The notes: generated by a model not told the origin, from the letters alone. A DNA stretch of 14,073 nucleotides from Hyphomicrobiales bacterium (GCA_027487195.1 JAIYEB010000148.1:1-14073), one strand, 5' to 3'; counted from the first letter of the stretch, positions 1-8,463 are shown. Translations and numbers: made by a program.

Positions 1-92
1 GGCATGGGTGAGGCAAGGTCTGCGGCGTTTGCTGCGGAAGCGCCGAGGCCCAAAACGGCAAGTGCTGCAACGGCTGTTGATGTCTTCGTCAT
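1..92 (-). CDS. Exported protein, N-terminus only (possible porin or outer-membrane protein)
   Basis: Only the first 30 codons lie in the window; the gene runs off the left edge. The ATG at 92-90 is preceded by a Shine-Dalgarno-like AAGGGAG (minus strand) about 10 bases upstream. The translation starts MTKTSTAVAALAVLGLGASA and continues ANAADLASPMP. This is a short basic N-terminus, a hydrophobic Ala/Leu-rich core and an Ala-x-Ala site (ANA, residues 21-23), which is a textbook Sec signal peptide with cleavage before ADL. Many Hyphomicrobiales porins and Omp25-like barrels begin mature with AADLP-type residues, so an outer-membrane protein is plausible, but that is inference. A consensus CtrA box lies about 85-115 bases upstream. 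The mature part is not visible, so no function can be assigned. Confidence 0.72.
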   Translation of the reverse strand, partial: MTKTSTAVAALAVLGLGASAANAADLASPM

Positions 93-175
93 GATCTCTC
101 GGCTCCCTTCGGAGTCCAGCGTCTCGACGCGGCCCCGACTTCTTGAAGGTCGAGGCAGAACATGACAGATAGTGC

Positions 176-191
176 TTAACAGGCACTTAAC
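176..191 (-). promoter_or_regulatory. CtrA-type box upstream of the exported-protein gene
   Basis: On the plus strand the sequence reads TTAACAGGCACTTAAC, an exact match to the CtrA consensus TTAA-N7-TTAAC. A third TTAACC at 200-205 adds a half site. TTAACCCT occurs twice, at 187-194 and 200-207. The core is embedded in an inverted repeat, AGTGC (171-175) and GCACT (183-187). The gene at 92-1 is the only one reading away from this 203-bp gap, so the box would control it. Its distance to the ATG suits a promoter site. The match to consensus is seen directly; binding by CtrA is inferred. Confidence 0.6.
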
Positions 192-295
192 CCTAACAAT
201 TAACCCTGAAAGAACGTAAAATCGCCATTTATGCGCATGCGGCATGCATCTCACGAAGCAGGCCGGCGCGATGACTTCAGTCTCTTGGCAAGGTC

Positions 296-1642
296 TTAAG
301 CAGCGACCTTCTGCAATGCCTGAACGATGTCGTCGACAACTGTCTCGACCAGATCTCGATCATCGCCTTCGGCCATAACCCGGATCACGGGCTCAGTGCC
401 GGAAGGCCTGATCAGGAGGCGCCCGGTGTTTCCAAGCCGGTCACGCCCTGCGTCGATCGCCTTCTGGACTTCGGCCTTTTCAAGTGGCTTGCCGCCGGCA
501 AACCGGACGTTCTTCAATATCTGTGGGAGAGGGTCGAACCGTCGGCAGACCTCGGACACTGGTCGCTCCAGCCGCTTGACGACTGAAAGCAGCTGCAGGG
601 CCGAGACAAGGCCGTCGCCGGTTGTCGAGAAGTCCGAGAGAATAATGTGGCCTGAAGGCTCTCCACCGACATTGTAGCCATTCTCGCGCATCATCTCGAG
701 GACGTAACGGTCACCGACCTGTGCACGGGCAAGCGTCAATCCGATGCCGGCGAGATGACGCTCTAGCCCGAGGTTCGACATAACGGTCGCCACGATGCCA
801 GGTCCGGCAAGCCGCCCATCTTCCTTCCAGCTCTCGGCGACGACAGCCATCAGCTGATCGCCGTCAACGATCATGCCCTTTTCATCGATGATGATGACGC
901 GATCGGCATCTCCATCGAGCGCAATGCCAATGTCAGCCCGGACCTCGCGCACCTTTTTCGCAAGCGCTTCCGGCTCGGTGGAACCAAACCCGTCATTGAT
1001 GTTGAAGCCGTTGGGCTTGTCGCCAATCGAAATGACTTCCGCTCCAAGCTCCCAGAGAGCCATGGGCGCAACCTTGTAGCCGGCGCCATTTGCGCAATCG
1101 ATCACGATGCGCAGCCCATCCAGTTCCAGATTGCGCGGCAGGGTCCTCTTGGCAAACTCGATGTAGCGCGCTTCCGCCCCGTCAATGCGCTTGGCGCGGC
1201 CGATATCTGACGACAAGGAGCGATGTTTCGACAGATCGCCGTCCAGCAATGCTTCGATCTCGAGTTCTGTGGCGTCAGAAAGCTTGTACCCGTCCGGCCC
1301 GAACAGCTTGATGCCGTTGTCTTCATAGGGGTTGTGAGAGGCTGAAATCATGACACCGAGATCAGCGCGCATGGAGCGGGTCAGCATGGCCACGGCCGGT
1401 GTCGGCATGGGGCCGACCAGCAGCACATCCATTCCAACTGACAGGAACCCCGCGGTCATCGCGTTCTCGATCATATATCCCGAGAGCCGCGTGTCCTTTC
1501 CGATCAAAACACGATGGCGTTCATTGCCACGCTGGAACAGGGTTCCGGCTGCTGCACCAACCTTCATGGCCAGCTCGGCTGTGAGCTTTGCAGAGTTGAC
1601 GCGACCGCGGATGCCGTCTGTTCCAAAATATTTGCGCGACAT
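296..1642 (-). CDS. glmM: Phosphoglucosamine mutase GlmM
   Basis: GlmM interconverts glucosamine-6-phosphate and glucosamine-1-phosphate in the cytoplasm, the step before UDP-GlcNAc for peptidoglycan and LPS. The product is 448 aa, normal for the family. All four signatures of the alpha-D-phosphohexomutase fold are present (numbered from the ATG): the catalytic phosphoserine loop SASHNP with Ser102, the same number as in E. coli GlmM; the metal loop DGDADR at 243-248; the sugar loop GEPSGH at 327-332; and the phosphate loop RPSGTEP at 412-418. The frame stays open to a TTG at 1663, but the ATG at 1642 follows AGGAGG directly and gives the standard start MSRKYFGTDGIRG. The gene lies downstream of ftsH in the same direction, the usual alphaproteobacterial order, although a terminator separates them here. 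That implies glmM has its own promoter in 1643-1760; a TATAGG at about 1675-1680 is a weak candidate -10. Confidence 0.97.
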   Translation of the reverse strand: MSRKYFGTDGIRGRVNSAKLTAELAMKVGAAAGTLFQRGNERHRVLIGKDTRLSGYMIENAMTAGFLSVGMDVLLVGPMPTPAVAMLTRSMRADLGVMISASHNPYEDNGIKLFGPDGYKLSDATELEIEALLDGDLSKHRSLSSDIGRAKRIDGAEARYIEFAKRTLPRNLELDGLRIVIDCANGAGYKVAPMALWELGAEVISIGDKPNGFNINDGFGSTEPEALAKKVREVRADIGIALDGDADRVIIIDEKGMIVDGDQLMAVVAESWKEDGRLAGPGIVATVMSNLGLERHLAGIGLTLARAQVGDRYVLEMMRENGYNVGGEPSGHIILSDFSTTGDGLVSALQLLSVVKRLERPVSEVCRRFDPLPQILKNVRFAGGKPLEKAEVQKAIDAGRDRLGNTGRLLIRPSGTEPVIRVMAEGDDRDLVETVVDDIVQALQKVAA

Positions 1643-1646
1643 GGGA

Positions 1647-1652
1647 CCTCCT
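1647..1652 (-). promoter_or_regulatory. Ribosome binding site deciding the glmM start
   Basis: The minus strand carries a perfect AGGAGG four bases before the ATG at 1642. It lies inside the longer reading frame that begins at TTG 1663, where it would encode Gly-Gly. This argues that translation begins at 1642. Confidence 0.8.
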
Positions 1653-1760
1653 GAAGAGCTCAATCGAGTTCAGCCTATAGCAGGCGTCTTGCGGTGAAGC
1701 ACGTTTGGCCTGTTCACAACGTTAGCGTCCGCCAGAAGGCCATGGCGTCGGGCGAAACGG

Positions 1761-1789
1761 AAAACGCCCGGCACACATGGGGCCGGGCG
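1761..1789 (-). terminator. Intrinsic terminator after ftsH
   Basis: CGCCCGGC (1765-1772) and GCCGGGCG (1782-1789) form a perfect 8-bp GC-rich stem with a 9-base loop. Read on the minus strand the stem is followed by TTTT (1764-1761). It lies about 28 bases past the ftsH stop, so it should end or attenuate ftsH transcription before glmM. Confidence 0.85.
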
Positions 1790-1816
1790 CTCTTCAAGTC
1801 TTGAACGTCAGAGACG

Positions 1817-3736
<1,920 letters not shown>

Positions 3737-3833
3737 CCCAACTCTCCCTGGCGTCGTGCCGCTTGCGACGAGCAGTGTCGAAAGCCATGCAGACTACCGC
3801 CATCTCTTCTCTATGTAGGGTCACTGCTTTGCA

Positions 3834-3848
3834 ATCGCCACTGGCGAT
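3834..3848. repeat. Short perfect inverted repeat upstream of ftsH
   Basis: ATCGCC (3834-3839) and GGCGAT (3843-3848) flank the three bases ACT. It lies about 100 bases upstream of the ftsH start, in the 170-bp gap after the permease gene. No T-run follows on either strand, so it looks more like an operator-type palindrome than a terminator. Chance cannot be excluded. Confidence 0.35.
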
Positions 3849-3906
3849 CCGTCACAGGGTAAAGGCAGCTCGTCTCACACCCTTAGCACATACGCTGTTG
3901 GTGGGC

Positions 3907-4689
3907 TCACACATTAAAGGATAGCCTTACACCATCCCACACAAGCTTGAGGGATACGACAAACAGCAGCCACAGGATAAGCTTGTAAAAGAACGCAGTG
4001 CTGACGCGTTTGACGAGCCAGACGCCTGCGAATGTCGAGAGAATGGCAACGGGCAACAAGGCCGCTGACGTCCAGAGATTTGTCGGCGACAGCTGTCCAA
4101 GCAGCCAGAACGGCAGCACCTTGATGACATTCACGTAGGCAAACACCATGGTCATGGTGCCGACGAACAGCTCCTTCGAGAGCCGCTGTGGTACAAGATA
4201 GACCTGCAGCGGCGGACCGCCGACGTGGCTGATGAAGCTGGTCAACCCCGATATGGTTCCCCAGAACAATCCCTTTGGCCAACTGGCAGTGGTTGCCTCG
4301 CCCCGGTCTTCTCTTTTCACGAGACTTTGAACGGCAAAGATCAGTCCGATCAGGCCAACCATCAATCGGATATGCCCATCCTGCAGCAGTGTTGCAGTGA
4401 CGTAGCCAAGGACCGTGCCGATCGTCATGGCCGGGATCAGGATCTTCAGATTGACACCGTCCCAATGTCTGCGCCACGCCCAGACCGAGATGACGTCCAT
4501 CGCGAGCAGGATCGGCAACATGATCCCGGCGGCCTGGATTGGGGAAATGACGAGGGCGAGCAGCGGAAGCGCCAGAAGTGTGAACGAGCCACCAAAGCCG
4601 CCTTTGGCAAGGCCGGTGAGCATGACTGCAGGAATCGCGGCAGCATAGAACAGGGGGTCGGTGATCATCATGGGCTGTCCAAAGCTCAT
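3907..4689 (-). CDS. TauE/SafE family membrane permease
   Basis: This is a 260-aa, very hydrophobic protein with about eight predicted membrane segments, the normal size for TauE/SafE permeases. Members export or take up sulfite, sulfonates or other small sulfur-containing anions across the inner membrane; the substrate here is unknown. Family hallmarks visible are GLAKGGFGG near the end of the first segment (26-34) and HVGGPP in the middle (155-160), the repeated Gly-rich turns of the two halves. The start is uncertain: ATG 4689 has no clear Shine-Dalgarno, and ATGs seven and eight codons in (4671 and 4668) give a more family-like N-terminus, MITDPLFY, after a weak GGA. The gene is transcribed toward ftsH. 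No sulfur-metabolism gene is adjacent, so context does not narrow the substrate. Confidence 0.9.
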   Translation of the reverse strand: MSFGQPMMITDPLFYAAAIPAVMLTGLAKGGFGGSFTLLALPLLALVISPIQAAGIMLPILLAMDVISVWAWRRHWDGVNLKILIPAMTIGTVLGYVTATLLQDGHIRLMVGLIGLIFAVQSLVKREDRGEATTASWPKGLFWGTISGLTSFISHVGGPPLQVYLVPQRLSKELFVGTMTMVFAYVNVIKVLPFWLLGQLSPTNLWTSAALLPVAILSTFAGVWLVKRVSTAFFYKLILWLLFVVSLKLVWDGVRLSFNV

Positions 4690-4851
4690 GCACGCTGAGG
4701 CAATAGCCAGTCAACGGCGCTCAGTGCCCAAGTTCCACGCAATGTCCTGAGGCTTGCGCGCGGTCGGGCGTAAGAATTGGTCGCCAGCCCGCCTCTGGCA
4801 GCAAGAACACTGCGACTTTGCGCCTAGTCCAGAAAACTAAGGGGTCTTGGG

Positions 4852-4880
4852 TTGACGGAGTTTTCGCATTGCACCATATT
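4852..4880 (+). promoter_or_regulatory. Sigma-70-type promoter of the small RNA
   Basis: TTGACG (4852-4857) and CATATT (4875-4880) are separated by exactly 17 bases. The -35 matches five of six consensus positions and the -10 four of six. The predicted transcription start is an A near 4887. No coding gene begins shortly downstream, but a strong terminator follows about 60 bases later, as expected for an sRNA gene. The rest of the gap from 4690 to 4851 shows no gene. Confidence 0.75.
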
Positions 4881-4886
4881 GTTGCA

Positions 4887-4976
4887 ATGCGGCATGGCTT
4901 TGGTCGTGCTGCTGCCCTCCTTGGGCGTTTCCTCCCTAGACTCAGGGCCGGTCGCAAGACCGGCCCCTTTTCTTTT
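4887..4976 (+). ncRNA. mmgR: Trans-acting small RNA, alpha-r8/MmgR family candidate
   Basis: This is an about 90-nt transcription unit with its own promoter (4852-4880) and intrinsic terminator (4945-4976). It contains UUUCCUCCCU (4928-4937), which I recall as the internal 10-mer fully conserved in the alphaproteobacterial alpha-r8 family. Its reference member, Sinorhizobium meliloti MmgR, is about 77 nt and limits polyhydroxybutyrate accumulation. The 10-mer resembles an anti-Shine-Dalgarno and could pair with ribosome binding sites. A second CCUCC (4916-4920) sits in the loop of a small hairpin, GCCC (4914-4917) with GGGC (4923-4926). The unit lies between the divergent permease and TPR-glycosyltransferase genes and is independent of both. 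The family call rests on the 10-mer, its place just before the terminator stem, and the size. The promoter and terminator alone strongly support an sRNA. Confidence 0.75.
4945..4976 (+). terminator. Strong intrinsic terminator of the small RNA
   Basis: GGGCCGGTC (4945-4953) and GACCGGCCC (4958-4966) form a perfect 9-bp stem closed by a GCAA tetraloop (GNRA type). The T-rich tail CTTTTCTTTT follows (4967-4976). It is among the strongest terminator hairpins in the window. Confidence 0.93.
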
Positions 4977-5003
4977 CGGGCATGTGTAAACCCGAAATCA
5001 TGG

Positions 5004-5019
5004 TTAACACAGTCGTAAC
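5004..5019 (+). promoter_or_regulatory. CtrA-like box just before the TPR-glycosyltransferase gene
   Basis: The sequence TTAACACAGTCGTAAC matches TTAA-N7-TTAAC with one mismatch (GTAA in the second half). It ends 12 bases before the ATG at 5032. That position would cover the start site or ribosome binding region, so if CtrA binds it would more likely repress, or act on a promoter read from further upstream. Moderate evidence only. Confidence 0.4.
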
Positions 5020-5031
5020 GGCTGGTTTGCT

Positions 5032-6426
5032 ATGATTGATGTCATGACAGACAGCGCACCGCTTCCCGCCAAAACCCTCCTGCCAGACTATTCAGAAGCT
5101 CGCGCCGCCTATACGCGCGGTGATTATCTGACTGCGGCACGGATTGTCTCAGCGCATCTCAAGGCGGGCGCAACCGGCGTCGAGGTCAAGACAGATCTCG
5201 CCTTGTCGATGGAAAAACTTGGCAAGCTCGATCTCGCCGAGGGGCTTTTGCGCGAAGCGATCAGCACGGGCAAGGCGGGAGCGCGTTCGGCGCGCGCGCT
5301 TGCACGCATCCTTGGAGATACCGGCCGACCGGAAGCTGCGCTGGATATCCTTGCACAGTTGCGCAAGGCGGGCATCGACGAAACCTACCTCGCCCATCCG
5401 CTTTATGACCTGATTGCAGACCAGGGTGATCTGGTCCGGGCAGAAGCCATTGCCGACAGGGCGATTGCGGCGGGTACAAAAGATCCCGGCGCGCGGTTTG
5501 ATCGCGGTCGGTTCCGTTTGAAGCAGGGCAAGTATGCCGAAGGCTTCGAGGACTATGAAGCGCGATGGGACGTTCGTCCCTACACCCGTCGCCACACCGA
5601 TGTCCCGGCCTGGGATGGAACCCGTCTTGGCCGCAAGACATTGCTGATCCATGACGAGCAGGGCTTTGGGGACACGCTCCAGTTCCTGCGCTTTATTCCG
5701 CTCATCAAGCCAAAGTTCGCAGGACGGATCGTTCTTGAGGTGCGCGAAAACCTGCTGGCCTTTGCACGCTCGATCAAAGGCCTCGATCAGATCATTGTCA
5801 GGGACGGCGATCGCGGAAATGTGGATTTCCAGATCCCGATCATGTCATTGCCCTACAGGCTTGGAACGACACTTGAAACGCTTCCGAGCGCCTGCCCCTA
5901 CATCACGGTTCCGGGCAAGGCTTTCAAGCTGCCGCAAGCGAACCCGGGGAGCTTCAACGTCGGTCTGGTCTGGGCGGGAAAGCCAACGAATCAAAATGAT
6001 CGCAACCGCTCCATGCGCTTTGCCGATCTCGTTCCCCTGCTCGATATTCCCGGAACGACGTTCTATTCGCTTCAAAACGGAGTGGCTGCTGCCGAGCGTC
6101 TGGCTCATCCGCGTGGATCCAGCGTCATCGATCTTGAGCCCATGACCGGGCCCTTCACCGATGCCGCACGCGCCATGCAGGCGCTCGATCTCATTGTGAC
6201 GGTTGACACTGGCTATGCGCATCTCGCGGGCGCGCTTGGGCGTGCAACCATCGTGATGCTCGGGCACAGGACAGACTGGCGCTGGCTGGACAAGCGCAGC
6301 GATAGCCCCTGGTACCCGTCCATGACCCTCGTGCGCCAGACCGAGCGCAACCAGTGGTCGAGCGTGGTGGCGCAGATTGCAAGCATGATCAGCGCGTTGA
6401 CGCAGGATTTGCGCAAAACCGCATAG
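5032..6426 (+). CDS. TPR-repeat protein with GT9/GT41-like glycosyltransferase domain
   Basis: This 464-aa protein has two parts. Residues about 20-180 are helical repeats with TPR spacing (for example the stretch ending GKLDLAEGLLREAI at 64-77, and GRFRLKQGKYAEGFEDYEARW at 159-179). Residues about 195-450 form a GT-B-type domain seen in TPR-glycosyltransferases: DEQGFGDTLQF (208-218), GLVWAGKP (311-318), DRNRSM (323-328), VDTGYAHLAGALG (391-403) and DWRW (415-418), the last two being the probable nucleotide-sugar site. Such proteins glycosylate proteins or envelope glycans. Caulobacter FlmG, a flagellin glycosyltransferase, has a comparable TPR plus transferase layout, but orthology is not shown. 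There is no signal peptide, so it is probably cytoplasmic. ATG 5032 and ATG 5044 are both possible starts and neither has a good Shine-Dalgarno. A CtrA-like box is immediately upstream. The acceptor is unknown. Confidence 0.88.
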   Translation: MIDVMTDSAPLPAKTLLPDYSEARAAYTRGDYLTAARIVSAHLKAGATGVEVKTDLALSMEKLGKLDLAEGLLREAISTGKAGARSARALARILGDTGRPEAALDILAQLRKAGIDETYLAHPLYDLIADQGDLVRAEAIADRAIAAGTKDPGARFDRGRFRLKQGKYAEGFEDYEARWDVRPYTRRHTDVPAWDGTRLGRKTLLIHDEQGFGDTLQFLRFIPLIKPKFAGRIVLEVRENLLAFARSIKGLDQIIVRDGDRGNVDFQIPIMSLPYRLGTTLETLPSACPYITVPGKAFKLPQANPGSFNVGLVWAGKPTNQNDRNRSMRFADLVPLLDIPGTTFYSLQNGVAAAERLAHPRGSSVIDLEPMTGPFTDAARAMQALDLIVTVDTGYAHLAGALGRATIVMLGHRTDWRWLDKRSDSPWYPSMTLVRQTERNQWSSVVAQIASMISALTQDLRKTA

Positions 6427-6800
6427 GCACCGGCGAGACCAGGCCAAAGACCTCGTCGCTCAAACACCAAGGACGCACGGGATCGGGCATTGCCGCCGAG
6501 CCCGGAGCGCCTCTGTGGGCACCGGCATGCCGTACGCCGTGATGGGCAGGTTCACACGCCCGTCGCAGCGCCCAAACCGTGGGCGCTTGAACGAACGATC
6601 CCGCAGCAAAGCCAAACCATTGGCTCGCGCGCCGCAAACAGCGCGCAAACCAACGGGTGGCACTGCAAGCAAGGCTGCCTGGCAAGGCTGATCCGAGCCG
6701 TCATGCCAAAGGGAACGATCCCCGACACAACAGTCAGGCCAAGAAGGTCGCCTAGCTCCGCATTAAGTGCAGCGTACGGCCTGAACCGCGCGCAACACAC
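6427..6800. other. 374-bp intergenic region with clustered hairpins, no convincing gene
   Basis: This gap separates the convergent TPR-glycosyltransferase and YdcH genes. Open frames on both strands have no good ribosome binding site and odd composition (for example many Cys in 6800-6552 minus), so I call no protein. It contains three perfect stem-loops within 80 bases: GCGCCCA/TGGGCGC (6568-6586, 5-base loop), AGCCAA/TTGGCT (6610-6625, 4-base loop) and GCGCGC/GCGCGC (6627-6646, 8-base loop). There is also a 10-bp palindrome CGGCATGCCG at 6523-6532 and a repeated GCAAGGCTG near 6669-6691. No T-run follows any stem, so none is a classic terminator. It could be a structured 3' end, an unannotated RNA or decayed sequence. 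Confidence 0.5.
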
Positions 6801-6980
6801 CTAGTGGCGGGTTGCGGTCCCATCAAACTTGGCAATCTCGTCCTTCAGACGGAGCTTCTTGCGCTTGAGCTTGTTGATTTCTGTGTCATCGGCACTTGGG
6901 TGGTTCAATGCGGCCTCGAGCTCACGTTCGAGCATTTCGTGGCGGCGCTTCAGTTCGGCGATATGCGCGTTGAGCGGCAT
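6801..6980 (-). CDS. YdcH/DUF465 family small coiled-coil protein
   Basis: This is a 59-aa, highly charged, helical protein. It begins MPLNAHIAELKRRHEMLERE, has a short break near HPSADDTE (27-34), then a second helix rich in Lys/Arg/Leu (INKLKRKKLRLKDEIAKF, 35-52). This two-helix hairpin pattern is typical of the DUF465 (YdcH) family, abundant in alphaproteobacteria and of unknown function. The ATG at 6980 follows CAGGAG with a 7-base spacer; the frame extends further upstream, but without family-like sequence. It is divergent from the enoyl-CoA hydratase gene across a 172-bp gap. Confidence 0.88.
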   Translation of the reverse strand: MPLNAHIAELKRRHEMLERELEAALNHPSADDTEINKLKRKKLRLKDEIAKFDGTATRH

Positions 6981-7152
6981 GCCGACACTCCTGTGTTGGA
7001 TTGAACACGACGCAATGAGTCTGACATGACGGGTCCCTGCTGTCGACAAGACTTCCGACATATAAGGTTCACAAACCGTAACGAGGTCGTTTTGGTTGGT
7101 GATCTTGTCGCGTTCCAATGCGCGGGCTACCGAAGGGAAAAGGGAGACGATC

Positions 7153-7926
7153 ATGGCCTATGAGACCATCCTGGCAGCCGTTCACGGCAATGTCGGATTG
7201 ATTACGCTGAACCGCCCCAAGGCGCTGAATGCGCTCAACTCAGAGCTTATTGGCGAGATCAGCGCCGCGCTTGCCGGTTTTGAAGCTGACAAGACCATCG
7301 GCGCAATTGTGATCACAGGATCGGAAAAGGCCTTCGCTGCGGGCGCCGACATCAAGGAGATGGCGAACCAGAGCTATGTCGAGGCCTACATGAACGATTT
7401 CATCAGTTCATGGGACGGGGTTGCGCGAACGCGCAAACCGATCATCGCGGCTGTTGCGGGATTTGCGCTTGGTGGGGGCTGCGAACTCGCAATGATGTGC
7501 GATTTCATCATTGCCGCCGACACAGCGCGATTCGGTCAGCCGGAGATCAATCTTGGCGTGATGCCGGGCGCCGGCGGCACCCAGCGCCTGCCGCGCTATA
7601 TCGGCAAGGCCAAGGCCATGGATCTGTGTCTGACAGGCCGGATGATGGATGCTGCGGAGGCTGAGCGGTGTGGTCTTGTCTCGCGCGTGGTTCCAGCCGC
7701 AGACCTGCTCGACGAAGCGCTCAAGGCAGCCGCAACGATTGCGTCGAAATCACTGATCATTGCCATGATGACGAAGGAATCGGTCAATCGGGCCTTTGAA
7801 ACGTCGCTTGGCGAGGGCATCCGTTTCGAGCGCCGGCTGTTTCACTCCATGTTTGCGACCGCAGATCAGAAGGAAGGCATGGCAGCCTTTGTCGAGAAGC
7901 GACCTGCAAAGTTCGAGAACCGTTGA
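7153..7926 (+). CDS. Enoyl-CoA hydratase (crotonase family)
   Basis: This 257-aa protein is a single-domain crotonase that probably adds water across 2-trans-enoyl-CoA in fatty-acid or amino-acid beta-oxidation, in the cytoplasm as a hexamer. The oxyanion-hole segments FAAGADIKEM (61-70) and GFALGGGCE (103-111) are intact. Both catalytic glutamates of true hydratases are present: Glu111 in GGGCE and Glu131 in FGQPEINLG, 20 residues apart as in rat mitochondrial hydratase (Glu144 and Glu164). The following GAGGTQRLPR (139-148) is also typical. That makes hydratase more likely than isomerase or another crotonase activity. Start ATG 7153 follows AGGGAG closely; the open frame to 7096 lacks family-like sequence. 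The position just upstream of rpsT and dnaA is seen in many Hyphomicrobiales. A TATAAG at 7061-7066 could be its -10, without a convincing -35. Confidence 0.94.
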   Translation: MAYETILAAVHGNVGLITLNRPKALNALNSELIGEISAALAGFEADKTIGAIVITGSEKAFAAGADIKEMANQSYVEAYMNDFISSWDGVARTRKPIIAAVAGFALGGGCELAMMCDFIIAADTARFGQPEINLGVMPGAGGTQRLPRYIGKAKAMDLCLTGRMMDAAEAERCGLVSRVVPAADLLDEALKAAATIASKSLIIAMMTKESVNRAFETSLGEGIRFERRLFHSMFATADQKEGMAAFVEKRPAKFENR

Positions 7927-7952
7927 CACCTTGCTCTGTCACAGCTAATGAC

Positions 7953-7970
7953 GCCCCCTCTTGCGGGGGC
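7953..7970 (+). terminator. GC hairpin between enoyl-CoA hydratase and rpsT
   Basis: GCCCCC (7953-7958) and GGGGGC (7965-7970) form a perfect 6-bp stem with a 6-base loop. Flanking GAC and GTC can extend it past a two-base bulge. It sits 26 bases after the hydratase stop but no T-run follows, so it may be a weak terminator, an mRNA 3' protection stem, or part of the rpsT leader. Confidence 0.5.
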
Positions 7971-7996
7971 TCGTCCCGCCGCGCTCGCGTCTCGGC

Positions 7997-8013
7997 TTAT
8001 GGCCAGACCATAA
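7997..8013 (+). repeat. Perfect inverted repeat in the rpsT leader
   Basis: TTATGG (7997-8002) and CCATAA (8008-8013) are separated by CCAGA. The second arm ends 13 bases before the rpsT ATG, so the stem would border the ribosome binding site in RNA. It could also be a protein-binding palindrome. S20 autogenously represses its own translation in E. coli, so a leader structure is reasonable, but that role here is inference. Confidence 0.5.
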
Positions 8014-8026
8014 CACGGATCAGGAC

Positions 8027-8293
8027 ATGGCCAACACGTCATCGGCCAAGAAGATGGTGCGCAAGATTGCGCGCCGGACCGAGGTCAATAAAGCCCGCCG
8101 CTCGCGCATGCGCACCATGGTGCGTAACGTTGAGGAAGCGATTGCTTCCGGCAACGCGTCGGCAGCTGCAGCAGCGCTCACGATTGCTGAGCCGGAAATG
8201 ATGCGCGCTGCCCAGAAGGGTATCGTTCACAAGTCGACCATGTCGCGTAAGGTCTCGCGTCTGGCCAAGCGTGTTCGGGCTCTCCCTGCCTAA
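8027..8293 (+). CDS. rpsT: 30S ribosomal protein S20
   Basis: S20 is a primary 16S rRNA-binding protein in the body of the small subunit. The product is 88 aa, very basic and alpha-helical. It begins MANTSSAKKMVRKIARRTEV, with the conserved K/R-rich N-terminal helix and the family's NKARRSRMRT motif (21-30). The C-terminal MSRKVSRLAKRVRAL is also typical. The start is the ATG at 8027, not an upstream in-frame codon, because family homology begins exactly there; GGATCAGG precedes it. A strong intrinsic terminator follows the stop by about 31 bases, so rpsT is transcribed separately from dnaA. Confidence 0.96.
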   Translation: MANTSSAKKMVRKIARRTEVNKARRSRMRTMVRNVEEAIASGNASAAAAALTIAEPEMMRAAQKGIVHKSTMSRKVSRLAKRVRALPA

Positions 8294-8324
8294 GCTTCGA
8301 GTGCCAGCACGAGAGTTAAAAGAG

Positions 8325-8349
8325 CCCGGCCCAAAAGGCCGGGTTTTTT
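8325..8349 (+). terminator. Intrinsic terminator of rpsT
   Basis: CCCGGCC (8325-8331) and GGCCGGG (8337-8343) form a perfect 7-bp stem with loop CAAAA. Six T residues follow (8344-8349). Confidence 0.95.
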
Positions 8350-8450
8350 GTTGGCTGGCTCCAGCTCATGGGCTCAAGATGCCCTCATGAGTGGCTTTCC
8401 CAAGTGCTCTTTGAGCGGGCGTCGAGCCGACGATTATGGCAAATTGATAC

Positions 8451-8463
8451 AATCAAACGCTTG
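8451..8463 (+). promoter_or_regulatory. IHF binding site
   Basis: AATCAAACGCTTG fits the IHF consensus WATCAANNNNTTR at every defined position. Its left end is part of an inverted repeat, TTGAT (8444-8448) and ATCAA (8452-8456). It lies 26 bases upstream of the CtrA box. Confidence 0.6.

Noticed and set aside
235..247. Two adjacent GCATGC palindromes after glmM as a possible terminator or operator
   Set aside because: No T-run follows, and short alternating palindromes of this kind are common, so I could not support a function.
3914..4714. A 266-codon minus-strand frame overlapping the permease in another frame
   Set aside because: Its translation is His/Arg/Cys-rich without hydrophobic segments, while the overlapping frame is a clear TauE/SafE permease.
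4818..5018. A 66-codon plus-strand frame across the small RNA
   Set aside because: It spans the sRNA promoter and terminator, so a transcript would end inside it; no ribosome binding site.
6490..6804. Open frames on both strands of the gap between the glycosyltransferase and YdcH genes
   Set aside because: They lack start signals and have unusual Cys/Trp/Arg-rich composition. I prefer non-coding, structured DNA.
7961..8026. N-terminal extension of the S20 frame upstream of the ATG at 8027
   Set aside because: S20 homology begins exactly at MANTSS. The extension would cross the leader palindrome and has no ribosome binding site.
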